DNA from: Sphagnum compactum
Lineage: Eukaryota; Bryophyta; Sphagnopsida; Sphagnales
Length of the DNA stretch: 64,000 nucleotides
Assembly (NCBI GenBank): GCA_965153455.1
Contig: OZ234497.1
Coordinates: 14,370,302-14,434,301, forward strand
Reading direction: 5' to 3'
Shown here: positions 23,339 through 37,072 of the stretch, one piece after another
Position numbering within the stretch: the stretch's first letter is position 1
How the letters are laid out: each line of letters starts with the position of its first letter
Program-made: the position numbers and the translations under genes
The notes under the pieces: model-generated
What the model was told of the DNA's origin: nothing
Seen by the model: only the letters and a program-made list of their open reading frames with translations
Databases searched by the model: none

Positions 23339-23660
23339 GACACCCTGCGCGAGAAGAAACAAGAAGAATTGACGAGATCGACAGAGAACTACGGCTCCTG
23401 TGAAGATGATGGTACAAAGGCAGGACGAGGACATTTGGATACCGATTGCAGTCAGAACTACCACATCTGCTGTTCTCCGCCGCCTTCCGAGGCCGAGAAG
23501 TAGCGTGCGGAAGGAAGGAAGGAAGGAAGGAAGTTTGCGACTGAATTTCGCAGACACACAGGCTCGTGGGGTGGAATAACAACAAACAAGCTCTTGACCC
23601 TCTTTCCTTGTAGACCACAAACAAACAAGTCACAACTCACGGTTCTTTTTGACAATTGTC
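23292..23660 (-). promoter_or_regulatory. NDA 5' leader/promoter-proximal region with G-run and GA repeat
   Basis: In the sense of the NDA transcript the start codon is preceded by TAG, then G5, a T, an uninterrupted run of 18 G (complement of 23301-23318) and a GA dinucleotide repeat of about 10 units (23319-23338). Further upstream is a GGAA tetramer repeat (complement of about 23511-23532). Whether the G-run lies in the mature leader depends on the transcription start, which cannot be seen. The open frames through this stretch reflect the repeats and are not genes. Confidence 0.6.
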
Positions 23661-26600
23661 ATAGTGACATGGTCAGGCCCCATGGCCTCTTTCTTTTTTT
23701 CTTTCTTTCTTTCTTTTTTCCTAATTCTGTGATATTGAAAATTTGACGAATTTTTCCCAAAATTTAGCAAAACTAGACTACCATAGTTCCTTTTCAGGTT
23801 CAGCATCTCGCTGCTGCCGAATAATTATTTTATTTTGAAATTTTGACTTTGGCACATAAAAAAATTTAATTAAAATTTCAGATTATTTTTATAAAAATTA
23901 AAAAAGCATTCAACAACGCTTGGTATTAAAAAAATTGTTCGGTTATTTTTAATTATTCATATGGAATATTGACTTAGTGTGTGATTTTGGGGGGCAAGAG
24001 TGGTGAGTATTTGAAAGAAAATGAATGTCATTATGTGTATGATTCGTTTCGTCATGGGAAAGTAATAGCATAACCTCTCAAGCACGAAACTGAAAATAAA
24101 GGAATGGTTAATATTATTGTTAAGTGTGGAGTGTTTGTTTAAAGAACCTAAAGGAAGTAACATCATACATGATGATACTAGAGGGAAGCAACTCAATGCA
24201 ACAACCAACTTTACAAGATGTTTTGCAACTTGAGATGGTGACTAACTACATCAGTTAACTAATAGTGTCTGGTTCAAAGGTTTTTTTATTATACCTTCAT
24301 ATTGTTGTGCATTTAGTCTCTTAGTTGATGATTGAATCTTGCCACAGGAATTTTGTCAATATGAACCCACCTTCGCAGCATTTTCTGAATTGCAACCTAA
24401 TCCTTCCAATGAAAGATTAGGAATTTGACCATAGTCCAAAAAACCACCTCATCAGCTTCTCACATACCCTACAAATGGACAAAAACAAGAAGATGTGAAC
24501 TATAACATTAGACACACAAAAACTTTGCCAATATGTCTAAGTGAAACATGAAAAATGGGTTTGATTCCAAAGAAATGAACTAATGCCACCCAACGATCTA
24601 GCAAGACAAAATGTCAGTTGCATGTTTTAAATTTAGAGCAAAACCAACATGTTCACAAGGTCAATGTGCCTATACAAGTCACTCATAGCTTTGGGATTCA
24701 TGCTCTCCTATTTGATAACAAATACAAACTCAAAACTACCGGAGAAGAAAAGACTGTTTGTGCTACCAACAAGGAAAGTGTGGATGCACATGCTATTGAT
24801 ACAATGGCTATTTGGCACCTTCTTTCTAGAAGACATTCATCTTGTTCTGTATGCACATTTTGTTCCACAACCAAAGATTCACGAACTTTCAAAACAATTG
24901 GCTTTGTGTGTTTGATGGCATGCAAATCAACACTAACATCTCTAGTTAGCTTCTTGTTACTTTCTATGAAAAACCTAAGCATCTACCTTTTGGTTTGACA
25001 GTAAAAAATCAAAAGAACCAACTTAAAAAGAAAGACCATCTCTAGAAAGTCACAACACAATTCAAGTTTTTTTTCCATGAGGGACAAATACAAAAGCAAA
25101 TTGTATGTGTGTGCAATAATCTTGTTCCAAATTGCTTCTGAGAAAAAAATGATTGACATGCATGCAAAGTCTACACAAGAATTCAAAGACAACCAACACC
25201 TATCTCACAACAAGTAGATGAATATTCCAGTAAACCAACAACCACCAAAAGCATGTCATGTCAAAAAATTATTAACAAAGACCAAAGATCTCATTGATTG
25301 GTATATTGTTTGGTCGTCTCTTTCAGTGATTATCTCTTTGAAGCTTGCTCCTCCAAGAATCATTAGAAGCACATGTTCTTGATACATTAATGAAAAGACC
25401 CAAAAAAAGTTAGGTAGATTTTTCATGTAGCAATATGAAAAGCAATGACAATCTTTCACTTGAACCATGTATGACTGCAACTATTACCCACTGACTTCAT
25501 CAATTTTCTACAAAGGATAGTGGCCAATGTAAATATTAACAATGATGAGGAGGGAGGAGGTTCATAAATTTTCACTTGCTAAAAAAAAGGAGCGACACCC
25601 GCAATTTTTGAAAAGTGTTTGAAAATTTGTTGGTGTTTGGGAATGCATTCACCCATCACCATAGATTTAAAAACCCTAAAAAAAATTAAATATGCACCCT
25701 TAATTTAAAATTAAACGGTAATTTTGAAGATTTTGACCGGTGCATTCTTCATTCATCTCAATGATGGAGGTAGGTAGCATTTGGTAATCATGGTATTCTT
25801 GTTTGTTGATAGGTGGCAAATGCCCATGGGTTGCCATGTGTTTAATGCAATTATTTTTCAAAAAAATTACCACCCCAACTTCGTGTGGGTATATATTTCT
25901 AATTATTTAACCAAATTGAACAATTTCAAGGCTTGTGTGTGCACAATCTAATGATCTACATTTCATCTTTAGACCTCGGATACAAAGGAGGTATATTGAG
26001 TGAAAGTTTGATGATTGAAACACTAAATGTTCAGTCATTGGCCAATTTACCCTAGCCTATCTATTGAGTACCGTGGGAAAAAAAGTTAAAATTTAAAAAT
26101 ATGCCCAAGTTTGTAAGCTTGGTAAACCCTTTAGTCATGGGCTTTACCAAAATCAAACCTACACTTGGCTCCACCTGGCTTGCCTTTATTATGGTAAAGC
26201 TCATGGGCTAATTGTTTTACCCTACACCTATTTCCTCTTTCTCGTGTCAAAAAAGGGCAATTCACAATTTTATTTTATTTTCACAAAGTAGGAGTAATGA
26301 TTTGATTTGATTTTTTTTGACAAATCTTTTTTTTTGTTTACCAAAACAATTACAAAAACATTTAATAAAAATTTGAGTAATTTTTGCTAATTTTAAAGAA
26401 AAATTGGCCAAATTTGTATCTCCCTGAGGAGGAGGAATTGTTTTCTCCACATTTCCAAAAAAACATGAGGCTAAAATTGCACACTAATTTTTTTTTTAAG
26501 CTTCACACCCATTTGAACATGGAAAATTTAGGTTAAGTGTGATTTTTAAAAACCAATGTTGGGTGCGTATTTGAGTTTAACAATAATTGTTTAGTTCGGT

Positions 26601-29600
26601 TTTATGAATCTTTCAAAAACATAAAACAAACCACTGAATGTTACAAAGCCAGTTCCCAAACACCCAAAAAAATCCTTTTATATTTTTTTGTTGCTATTAG
26701 AGTTCCAAGATGATAGAACTGAAGGTGGCACTCCTATAACACTTTAAATCATTTAAAATGAACAAGAAACAATATATTTAGAAGCTTTGAAAGTAGGAGG
26801 GGTCCAAAGAGAAAAAAAAAAAACACATTTTGCAAGTTGGAAATTTTACTTTTCTTCTTGCTAGTTTTTCATTACTCCTTTTCCTTTCCACTTCAAAGAT
26901 GATTTCTAAAGCTTGAGGTAGGACTCCCATAACATTTTAAATCACTCAAAATGAAGCATAGATGGCATAGATCTAAAGAAGTGTTCGGTGATAAGCTAGT
27001 GATCAATGATGGGTAGTTCTATCCTATTTGATTTTCTTATAAGTTCCTTTAGTGATGTGGCTAACATTTCTTACATTTCAAGGAAGGACATGTGATGTGC
27101 CAATCAGTGTTTTTCTTTTCAATTTCAGGATGTAGCCAAAATGACCATCATCTAAAAGACAATTTAGCCAAAGTTTTTACTATAAATCACATATGAAAGT
27201 TTGAAAAATGTAACAACCCTACTATATTCTTGGCATATTCAAATTATAGAGAAAAGGAAATTAATTGTTCAAAAAATTGTAACTCCAAGTTAGCCTTCCT
27301 CCAATTAATGCACATCATTCAAAATAAAGAATATATAACATTAATTATGTACAACCAATCAAATGCAATAACTTGTTTACATTGCATTTGCCTAAAATGT
27401 AGGGCTAAGTTTATATGTTTTAAATAAAATTGTATGTATATATTAAAAAGCTGATCCTTTTTCTAAAACAAGGCAACACCCCTAGTTTAGGTTTTAATTT
27501 AATTTTGAAAATAAGTTGGTTCTTTGGTTAAGTTGGAGGACATGTTTTTCATCAACAAGCAAAGTCTTCATGGGAAACTTCAAGGTGATTAATAAAGAGG
27601 GAGGAGGGGGGGGGGGTTGTTCCCAATGCATTACCATCATGTTCCCATGAGGTTGTCAAAGGGTTCCCCAAGTTCCCAAGTTGTTCCTCAAGACATTCCC
27701 AATAACACCTCATATTTACCCCATATGGTTTGCCCAAAGTTCAACTCTCTTGATGGGGTTGTTTTCGCCTCCTCCTTTCTAGGGTATCTTTCCAAAGTTC
27801 AACTCTCATGTACCCACAATTTCAAATGGATGAAAAATAACATTCAATTTGTGTGAAATTGCCATTTTGACATTCAAAGCACATTCACACTTAAGGGTAG
27901 TGATATGGTTAAATCGTAACTATGATAATGTTGTTCATATATGGTGTTGTTGGTGAATAGATAAGTGACACGTCTTGCTTTTGTGGCATGCTAACATAAT
28001 TTGAACAATAAATGATAAGGAAAATGTTAAAAACAAGGAGTAATGATAAAATCTTGTTGAATTCTTAGATTCGTGCTCTTTTTGGTGGTGTTAAACTATC
28101 ATTTCACAAACTAATGGGATAAACATAATAGTTCATCATGAAACCTGTGAACATGCAAAACCATCTTCCATCGCTAAGTAACTTTGTGATCATGAAAAAG
28201 TTCAATGTCTTTCATTGCTTAAAAAATTGTGACAACACAGCTTCCAAGTTTGGTGCAAATTCAAAGGCAAGAATTGGAAATTTTTAATCAAACAAACAAA
28301 AGATTTTGCACCCTAATGTAACTTCAAATGCAAGCAATTTGGTAGAGTTGCAAGGAAGTTCACAAGCATGAATAGGTGCAAGTTTGCATTTAAGTAAACA
28401 AATTGTTGGTCATAGTCAAAGTGACAAAACAACAAGCATACAAGCCCTTGGTAATGCCACGACAATTGGGATCATATTAAAGTATTAGCAATCATTGCTC
28501 GCAAACATACAGAACACGCAACACGAAAAAAACTCATAAATCCAAGATCAAAAATCATACCTACTACATAACATTGGGACCAAATGCCAAAGAGCTACAA
28601 AAGAAAACCAAAATCAAGATTCTATGAAGCGAAACAATGTGCAAAAACAAGTGGAATGTGCTCAATTCATATTACAAGAAACTTGTTGAATATCAAAAAG
28701 GTACTGGAAATCATACTTATTTTTAAAAATTGTCTTTTGAAAAGAAAGAATGATTTCATTTATTTCGTCAATTCAATCGATATTGTTACAATTCCATAAA
28801 AGCATTTCAAAGTGAAAAGGTAATCAATGTTCCTTTGCACAGAAGGGATGTGAATGCAAAAAAAAAAACATAATTTATAAACCACTTACAAAAGAGACAT
28901 AAAATGAAAATGACAATTTCCAATCACAAGACAACATCCTAGGATCTCAAGATAAAGCTACAAACATTCATGGTGCAAGAACTGCAAGTTTTGTGGATTT
29001 ATTTGAAAAATCAATGGAATTTCTCCCAAATAGAACTAGTCAAACAATAACTAGCCACCTGATGTGATCAACCTCATTGACATTCCTTTAGCACCTATAA
29101 TAGGCAACACCAAAGTTAAAAAGGAAAAAAAACAATGTTTTTTTTCTAGTCATTGAATCCACAAACAAAAACAACAACACATTACCGGAAGCAATGGACA
29201 AAACCGACATCATGCAACTTGAAATTGAAGAAGGTTGTTCAAGACCGTAATTTTAAAGAACAATTGAGTTATTTCAAATCAAGAGATAGAGAGGTACATA
29301 AGATGAGAAAACGCATGGTCCATGTATTATCAAATCTAAATATTGTCATATGTCATGCATTTATTAAAGAATAAGTGATGATGCCATCAGATAACCCACC
29401 AAATCTTTTTGTAGATTTGGGGGATGATTTATCAAATCAAGATAATGTTCCACAATGACTACAAAATGCATAAATGATACCATTTTACAAGAGCAAGTAC
29501 ACAAGAACTCACAAAGGTTCAGAACATTTGATCTAATCAAATTCAATTCATGTTGATTTGATTTAAATCATTTTAACATTGTCCTAATTTCCAATTGATT

Positions 29601-29895
29601 TCCAACCAATATGCATTACAACATAATAGGCATTCACAAATTTGAAAACAATGTCACAAAATTATAACAATTCAAAACACAACACATCTATGATTCTACA
29701 TTAGTCTATGATTTCCAAGGTAATGTTCTATTGTAATGCATTGGTTGACCTTAGAAATTTCACCCCCTTGCAATGCAAGTTCAACATTAAGTTCATTACC
29801 CTCGTCACCTTGTGCCCCTTGATCAAAGTCTCCCCTCATGACACCTTATTTATTTTTTGGCACATTTTTTGCTTCTCTAGTTGGAGTATCAACTC
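23661..29895. other. AT-rich intergenic DNA
   Basis: No supported gene. Small open frames at 24618-24998 (plus and minus), 27617-27856 and 29153-29374 are not recognised and do not link into exon chains. The stretch left of the Harbinger relic (from about 28500) may hold unrecognised parts of that element. Confidence 0.4.
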
Positions 29896-30515
29896 ACTAA
29901 TGTTAAAATCTTTGCCATTCAAAATCATGTTGTGTAACATGCAATATCATATGACCGCATTTCGAAGGAATAAAACATTCAAGTTTGACTTGATCATTAA
30001 TTCCTTGAAGGTTGTTTTTTAGATAACAAAATTATTTTCAACCACAACTTTTACATGAGACAATCATTTGTTGTAAAATACCTCTAACACATAATGACAC
30101 ATTCAAATTTGTTTGTGAGGTACAATCAGCCATGGTAGTAGAAGGTATCCATTTTTCCCCAACTATGTAGGTTTTGATTCCCTCATGCAAATTTCATTAT
30201 TGGAACAAATCCCCTAGTGTAGCCTTTTGGTAAATTAAGAACAAGTGCAACACTCTTGCATAGTTCATAGACTTCGACATGCCAACAAAAATGTCAAAAT
30301 GTCATTTCATATGATCAACAATTGCATGTAGTTGCAAAGAATATGCCTTGGATTTGAAAGAATAGTAATCACTTGTAAAAGGGATCTTTGCCTTTTGAAT
30401 ATGAATTTGTGCAACATCAATTGCCCCTTCGATACCTAGCAAGCTTGACATCTCTTTGAACCTCTGCATCACTTGCAACAAATTGTTTCTTTCAACCCAT
30501 CGAACCTAGTTCCTG
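29896..30515 (-). pseudogene. Dead Harbinger-type transposase (HARBI1/ALP1-like, DDE_Tnp_4)
   Basis: Minus-strand translation across frames shows the order typical of Harbinger nucleases: LGIEGAIDVAQIHI (first catalytic Asp in GAID), FTSDYYSFKSKAYSLQLHA, VDHMK, DIFVGMSKSMNYARVL, YQKATLGDLF, GIKTYIVGEKW, then a VVENNF segment (the third catalytic acidic residue) and a final piece giving MILHVTQ. The second catalytic Asp, normally in a NDARVL-like motif, is Tyr here (about 30262). Stops and frameshifts interrupt the frame several times, so no active nuclease is made. The partner Myb-like protein and terminal repeats were not identified. Related ALP1-like host genes exist, but the stops argue for a decayed transposon. 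Confidence 0.78.
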
Positions 30516-32761
30516 AAATTTTCTTTTATAACATGTACAAATTCGCACAACACCAAGTGAACGATGGACATTCTGATTGCAAAAAACTAGCTACATTGTA
30601 ACTACTCAAATGCATGTGCAACTTGTATAATGAACATACCACCATAATGTTCATCAGAGTAACACATTTATACCCAATATCCTTTTTCTCCATCTTGTGC
30701 TTTAATATTTCTATTAACTACTGCACAAAAAACCTATTGACACGTCACATGGAAATGTTCAATCCACCGCTTGTCATCATGTTAAGTCATAAAAATGTGA
30801 GAAAACCAAGTTTTTAACATGGCCTTCACCCAACTACTTAAATCTTGATTCAAAAGCAAATCTACAAATGTGAAGAACTGATGCATTCATCTTCTTAGGC
30901 ACAAAGTCAATTAATTTTTCTATCATCACTAAAAAAAAACCTCCAACTAACTTGTAGACTCGAACTAATTCATATGCATGTAACCAAGGTTCAACAAATC
31001 TTATACTTGAAACACAAGTTGAAAAAATTGAATAAAATGAATTATCTTCAATGGCCTCATAACATTTTATCTAACATTGTAAACGAAAATCAAAAAACAA
31101 GGAAATAATGCAACTACTCGAAAACAAATATCATTATAATAAAAAGGATACACTGCATAATTGAATAAAAAATATTAAACACTACAAATGACGATTGATA
31201 GAATGTGGCTTGAAAAGGAAGCTCTTCACAATGATACACTACAATATTGAAGAAAAAACACATAATGCTGCATATGAAGATCAATAGAATGTGACTTGAA
31301 AAGGAAGCTCTTAAAATGATACACTATAGAATTGAAGAAAAAACACAAAACACTCCAAATGAATATTAATAAAACAATAATCAAACAAAGTTATGGATTG
31401 CAAAGTTTCTATCCATGACATTGCAAATGAAAGGAGGTGGCTTGAAGAAAATAAACAACATTGCATATGAAGGAACCTAGCTTTTTAAAAAAAACAATGT
31501 TGTAGAGATCAATATAAGCTTTTGTCAATGAAGTTACAAAAGATTACAAACTACAAAAATCCAAGCAACAAAAGGAAGCTCACTCTCTCCTTGTAATTGA
31601 GTAGTGAAAGCTTATGTTGGCACCCCACTTTTTCATGTCTATATGTTTATGATGGTAGGCGAGTACCTTGAATGACAATAATGCACACTTGATAATTAAG
31701 CTTCACGTAACTCCATATTTAAACAACCATCCATTTGATTTAATAGTCGTGAATAAAATAAGTTCAATTATCTTCTTTGTTGTGTGAACACATGTACATT
31801 TAAAACTTTAATGGGTATCTATGGATAAATAATCACCAATAAGCATGATATCCTATCCCTATATGTGAAACGAGAGGTTCTATTCAAAACAAAGATCTAG
31901 CCAACATTTATTTCAGCCTTGTTGTATATCATAGCCTAGGGTCAGTTTCCACATTGACAAAACAAAAAAAAATCAAAAAATTAATTCATTTCTAAAATTT
32001 AAAATTATTGAATTTCTCATGATCTATTATGATATTGTCACACGAGTAACGAAATTATTCGAAGTGTAGCTTATGATAATTATGATGATTTCAACATCTC
32101 AACTTCATATTTTCACAAAAGTTCATTTTACTATTTTGAGTATTATTTAATGATGGAACTAACTAGGATAAGGTATTTCTTTGTGCTTGGGAGTTGGGAG
32201 TTGGGACTAGAATGAGGCAAACATTAAAAATTGCATCAAACCTTCGTTGGGTATCGAAATTAACATTCATGATTATCAAAAAATTTAATACCCAATTTTG
32301 ATATATAATTATACCCATAAAAAACCAAATTTTTGGTTATTGTATAACCATGATTATCAATTCCTTTGAAAAAATCAAATATCCACCTAAACTTGTTTTG
32401 TTTTTATTGGTTCTTTCATGAAACTGGTGGTTTTTTGAAATTTTTGAAACCACCAAAATTGGCAATTCTTTGATTTGATTTTTTTCAAATACTTAAAATC
32501 ACTTGTCCTCACACTAGTTTGGACCAATGTTGGGCGGGTTTTAAGTTTTTTTATAAGACTCATTAGGTTTGGGTCTCAAAAGAGTTTATAAAACTCGCTT
32601 TGGTTCAAGATTAATTTATTTTTAATTTATTTTTCATGAGATTCATGCAAGGTTTAAAAAATTTAAATATATATATTTTCACCCGAGTTTCAAAGTGTCA
32701 GGTTTCACACATTTCAAACTTGTTGGTATTCAAAGTTGATTGTAACAAATGAACATTTGAG
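30516..32761. other. AT-rich intergenic DNA
   Basis: No gene seen. At about 31130-31380 there is a loosely repeated segment with the word TGACTTGAAAAGGAAGCTCTT (and a TGGCTTGAAAAGG variant), suggesting an old local duplication of roughly 100 bp. Confidence 0.4.
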
Positions 32762-32825
32762 GGGTAAAATTCATAAAACCATCAATTTTGTGGTAAACTG
32801 AGTTTCATCCTATCTTTATTGGCTC
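32762..32825 (+). repeat. Fragment of the dispersed foldback repeat family
   Basis: Matches the foldback part of copy A at 18465-18520: ACCATCAATTTTG followed by AAACTGAGTTTCATCC and TATCTTT. The rest of the family consensus is missing. Confidence 0.55.
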
Positions 32826-33159
32826 TGCCCATAGGGAAGAGACTACGCATCTATGCAGATTTGGACTTGGGGATAAAATTTTGGTTCATTCATTGGCAAA
32901 TGTGGAGATGACAAGTGTTCACAGAATGAAAATTTTCACATGGATATAATTTTTCATGTTTGAGTGAATGTAACCCTAAGTACATTAGGTTTTTAGGTAA
33001 TTGAATGTTGTAGGTTTTGATAACCATTGTAGAAGTTGAAAGGATTCTCTTCTTCAACCAAGCTCTCTGTTATTGGATCTGAACAAGAGTATGTCTTAAT
33101 CATTTGCCAGTGTGCTTTCAGCTTTCAACAATGATATAGGTCTTGAAATGAGATGCAAG

Positions 33160-35808
33160 CAAAGTAATAGTGATTGGAGGCTGTCAGGAGTACATGGGTG
33201 CACCGTATTTTTCTACCTTCTCTATCTTGAAGATGGTTTGGACAAAGCTCCCTATACACTGCAAAATATTTCTTGTTGCTTCTCTCTTCTTCCCTGCAAG
33301 GTATTGATGGTGCATACAACAATTCCTTAACATTTTGTATGACACCTCACAGCAAAGACAATTTACTTCTGAATTGTGTGCAACATTTCAAAACTCATGT
33401 GATCTAGACCTAGTAGTTTTGAGGTTTGGTCCTTGGCAATGCCTTCCTTACAGCCAATAAGTGTTTTGCACGCAGGGGGTAGACCTTGCACATGTTTTCT
33501 GCACTGCAGGAGCAACTACAGTGATAAAGAGTGACAACCCAGAGTTGACTGTCCATCCAGTTCTCTATGAATCATATGACACTGGGTATGCCAAGACTCA
33601 TGGAATCTGTGTTGTTGAATCTGCATCAAAGGTTTATTGAATCATGGTCCCTTCACATACATATGTAGAGTGAGACCATGAGCTTTGTTTCCACATTTGT
33701 GAACCAATTCGTGTGTGCCTCCAAGAGACTTCAATTTGAATGTATCTAGACAGTCCAGGGATCTTTATCATTCTTAATATGATAACAAAGTTTCTTTCTC
33801 ATACTCTTTGAAGGCAACCACTATATTGTGCTTTAGCTTAGCACAGAGACCATACAAATGGTGTTAGCTTGTGTAGCCTTGTGGTCATAGACTCTACCCC
33901 AGTGCAAATGGATCATGTCAGCACTGTCATTGGGGAAGAGAGTAATCATTGCCAAGTCATGCGACACCAAGGGAATTGGGAGAGGAAAACAAAGCAGAGG
34001 TGAAGGAAAAGGTTATGGAAGAGGTAGGGAAATGGCTAGAGCATTTTGATTGCATCATTATTGGTCTAGAACTTGGCCATGATTCTTTGCTCCTGGTGCG
34101 TTCCAGCTTGTCACCCTTGTAACAGATGCCTGTAGCTTGCATGTAAAACATTGATGTGTATGTGGTCTGAGTCCTTTGGATGTTAGCATAATTAGTGAAT
34201 TGTTGTCTTGACATAATTGTTAAGTAGGAGCATTGTGTCTAATGAGTCATTTTTAGTCCTCAGCTGTCATCAAGACAATATACTGTGTGATCACACTGTA
34301 AAGTGCATTGCAGTCTATCGGCATAATACAAATGTAGTGAAAGGAGGATGGAAAGTCAGAATTATCTAACACAGCTTCTTGAAAACTATGGTGGAGAGAA
34401 AGTTTGGTGTCTGCTGCTAACTCTTTTGTTTCATGATGGGGATAGGATTGTGTAGTTAAAATCATTGTGAAAGCAAAGGCAGTCAACATCCCCCTTGTGC
34501 TTGGTGGCGTAAGGCTTTTTCACTTTCTGGGACTCATGGGCTTTTCCAGAGCAGTTTGTTTTTTAGCTGCAAGGATCCAGAGTAGCTGCAATGTAAATTC
34601 AAGCATTTTTAACCTGGAATTCAATTTGTCCAGTCTGCTTGTGCTCTAAAGCTTCTGGATTGACACATTTGCTTAATCACTTGTTGATCTTGGGATATAT
34701 ATATTTTTCCAACATTGAGATGCTTGATTTCATTCAACTGATTAAAATGATACTACCATTTGAGGACTTTGGTCTTTCTGATCCACAACATATTCAATTT
34801 AACTGTTTATTGAGCTTAGCCCATATCATGAAGAAGCAAGGTGGGAAATTAGCCAGTACATCAAAGTAGCAATGATTCTCTTTATTTACTAACAGGAAAC
34901 ATCTTTACATTCAAATAGTGCACATGCCTGTTACTACAAGATGGCTTGTTTCTAGTCACCAATCAACCAGAACTAGTGATGGGGTACCCTCTTGCAACTT
35001 TGACTCCCAATGTCACAGAGCACAAACGGCTGGTGGCTAAGATCCTTGGGGAAAGGAATAATGAAGCTCTTAGAAACTGGCATGACATGTCAAATGAAAA
35101 TCATGCTGGCCAATTGCAAGCACTTGCAAAAAAGAATGTCGGTGTTTCTCTTTCACCCTCTTCCTAACCTAGTTGGAATGTATGCCACCTGCAAGTTGCA
35201 AATATTTAATTTTGTTTTGGATTTAAAGTATCATGTTGTGGGATGTTGAATCAGAATGGGAGGGGTCACCATTGTACAAAAGGGCAAGACAGACTATATT
35301 AGTGACGGTAAAATAGGTATGTAGAGTTTTAGCATGTTCCCTGGGTATATACATTGTGTATATGTATCACAAGGATTTCTACTGCTACCAGAGAACCCAC
35401 TGAAGACAACTGCTAGCCACCATATTTTGCTGACATTGGTAGATGTGCAAGAAATGTAAACATTGTGTCCTCAGGAGATGTTTTTATGGTAGAATGGATG
35501 CTCGCTTTCACTTCAATTATTATCTTAACTGGAAGACTGCAATAAGAATAAATGAAGGGTGATCAAGATCAAAATGGTGTACAACACCATCACTGCAAAA
35601 GTCTTCAATTGGCCAAGATTATTTTTGCCATAAGGACATGTTACCTTGTTTACAATAAAAGGAATACATGTTCGAGACTTTTTTTCAAAAAAAATTATAG
35701 AATTGCAATATGGGAATGGGTATGTGGGTTTTCTGTTGCAGTGTTGAGCTCAAATTATTTTGGTTCACCTCACCACTATGGGGGACAAGGAGATGTATTG
35801 TCTGGGTG
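33160..35808 (+). pseudogene. ATP-dependent NAD(P)H-hydrate dehydratase (NAXD/CARKD-like), probably a pseudogene
   Basis: Plus-strand exon candidates: 33160-33235, 33476-33631, 33985-34095, 34446 to about 34506, 34941-35141, 35263-35316 and 35742-35808. They spell the NAXD order: [34 protein letters not shown] with [38 protein letters not shown] with LTPNVTEHKRL, GVTIVQKGKTDYI and HHYGGQGDVLSG. Intact enzymes repair hydrated NAD(P)H. Odd points: no exon for the N-terminal part before VIGG was found; the GPGLGRD substrate loop reads GLELGHD; the VVDGDG motif is shortened and the donor there (near 34507) is not a clean phase-matched GT; no convincing exon follows GGQGDVLSG. Together these suggest a decayed extra copy, although sequence up to each break is remarkably intact. 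A divergent functional gene with unseen exons is possible. Confidence 0.65.
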
Positions 35809-36450
35809 GTAAGGAATAGAGTTGCTTATAATGATCTCTTAGAGCAGTATGGTTGCAAAAGTATATTTGAACCTTTCACCTTTTTGATTCTAGGTGTAGG
35901 TAGTTCCTTCCTCTTTGTACTTACAAATGTCCTTAGTCTTGAGTGCCTTATCTGGATTAAACCTCTTAATGTGAACTTGTGTGGACTGATGCAACATTGC
36001 TTCTTTTATAACATGGGCCAAGGAATTTTGGAGTAATGCAGATTTGGGAGGAAGAACTTTTGTTGAGCAAAGGTCAACTTTTTGCCCTAGACAATTGTAT
36101 TTTGATGTCTCCTGTACATATTACTTACATTGCTTGTAGTGTTATCATACATCATAACGTCTGAAGGTGCAAGAAAGTTGTATCAACTAATGACATATTG
36201 ATGAATAAGATATGTAGCAACCCCACCATGGCTATGTACGAGATGAGAGTTTCTCTACCTCTACAGGGTTCGCACTAAAGCTCTTTCGATACTGATGTAA
36301 GATGTAATTTAAAATTCCAAACATTTCATACAATACTTGAAATATTCAACTTGACACCCTGCTCAATTCTGAGTCATTATCTCATACCCGCCCAACACTG
36401 GTTAGGACCTGGTTTTTCATCCACTCATTCGAAAATATTAGGTACGAAAA
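35809..36450. other. Gap between the hydratase relic and UMP1
   Basis: No exon could be assigned with confidence. A short frame at about 36010-36060 gives ASFITWAKEFW, which resembles the segment after LSG in hydratases, but it has no splice acceptor at a usable place. The right end probably includes the UMP1 promoter. Confidence 0.35.
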
Positions 36451-36638
36451 TTGGATGGATGAATGGTTTTCTTCCATCCCCCCCACTCCGCCCCGGTCCC
36501 AAACAAACCCTAATTACGTCGGTGGCGCCAGAGCTTCTCCGAATTCCTTGTCTCGTCTCTTCCACTCCCACTCCCAGTCTCTGTTTTCTATTTGTTCTCG
36601 CTTTGCCTTGCGACGATTAGGTTTGTGCGGCTGCAATC

Positions 36639-37038
36639 ATGGTGAGGATGTAGGGAGGTAGAAGTTTGTTTCTTGTTTCTCTTGCCAATATGATCTGGGA
36701 AGGCTTTGTTACGAGGAGGAGAAATTTGGTGTTTTTTTTGTTTTGGTCTATGGCTTTGGATGCTCGAGATTGGAAAAGGAGTTGGCGAAGAGGAAGAGAG
36801 CAGAATGGTGTTTTTTTTCTAATAAATGTAGTCGTGTTTTGTGTGTGTTCCAGGATAGACTCGAACTGCCACATGATGTGTTGGGATCCCACGATACACT
36901 GCGCCATGGGCTGCCTGCTTTGAAGAATGAAGCGTTGCCGATGCACCCGGTTGAGGTCATCCAGAATACGGTAGCTTCTATTCGCTTGTTCTTCATTTTC
37001 CTTAACCGCTTCTTTTTGTCTTGACCGATGTCCTGGAA

Positions 37039-37072
<34 letters not shown>

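Noticed and set aside
23000-23655. Long open frames on both strands around the NDA 5' end (up to 167 codons)
   Set aside because: They are shadows of NDA exon 1 or translations of C/G and CT repeats, with no domain.
36455-36661. Longer UMP1 N-terminus from an upstream ATG at 36455
   Set aside because: Its frame reaches the 36641 donor in phase 1, while the next exon needs phase 0, so it cannot join the UMP1 frame.
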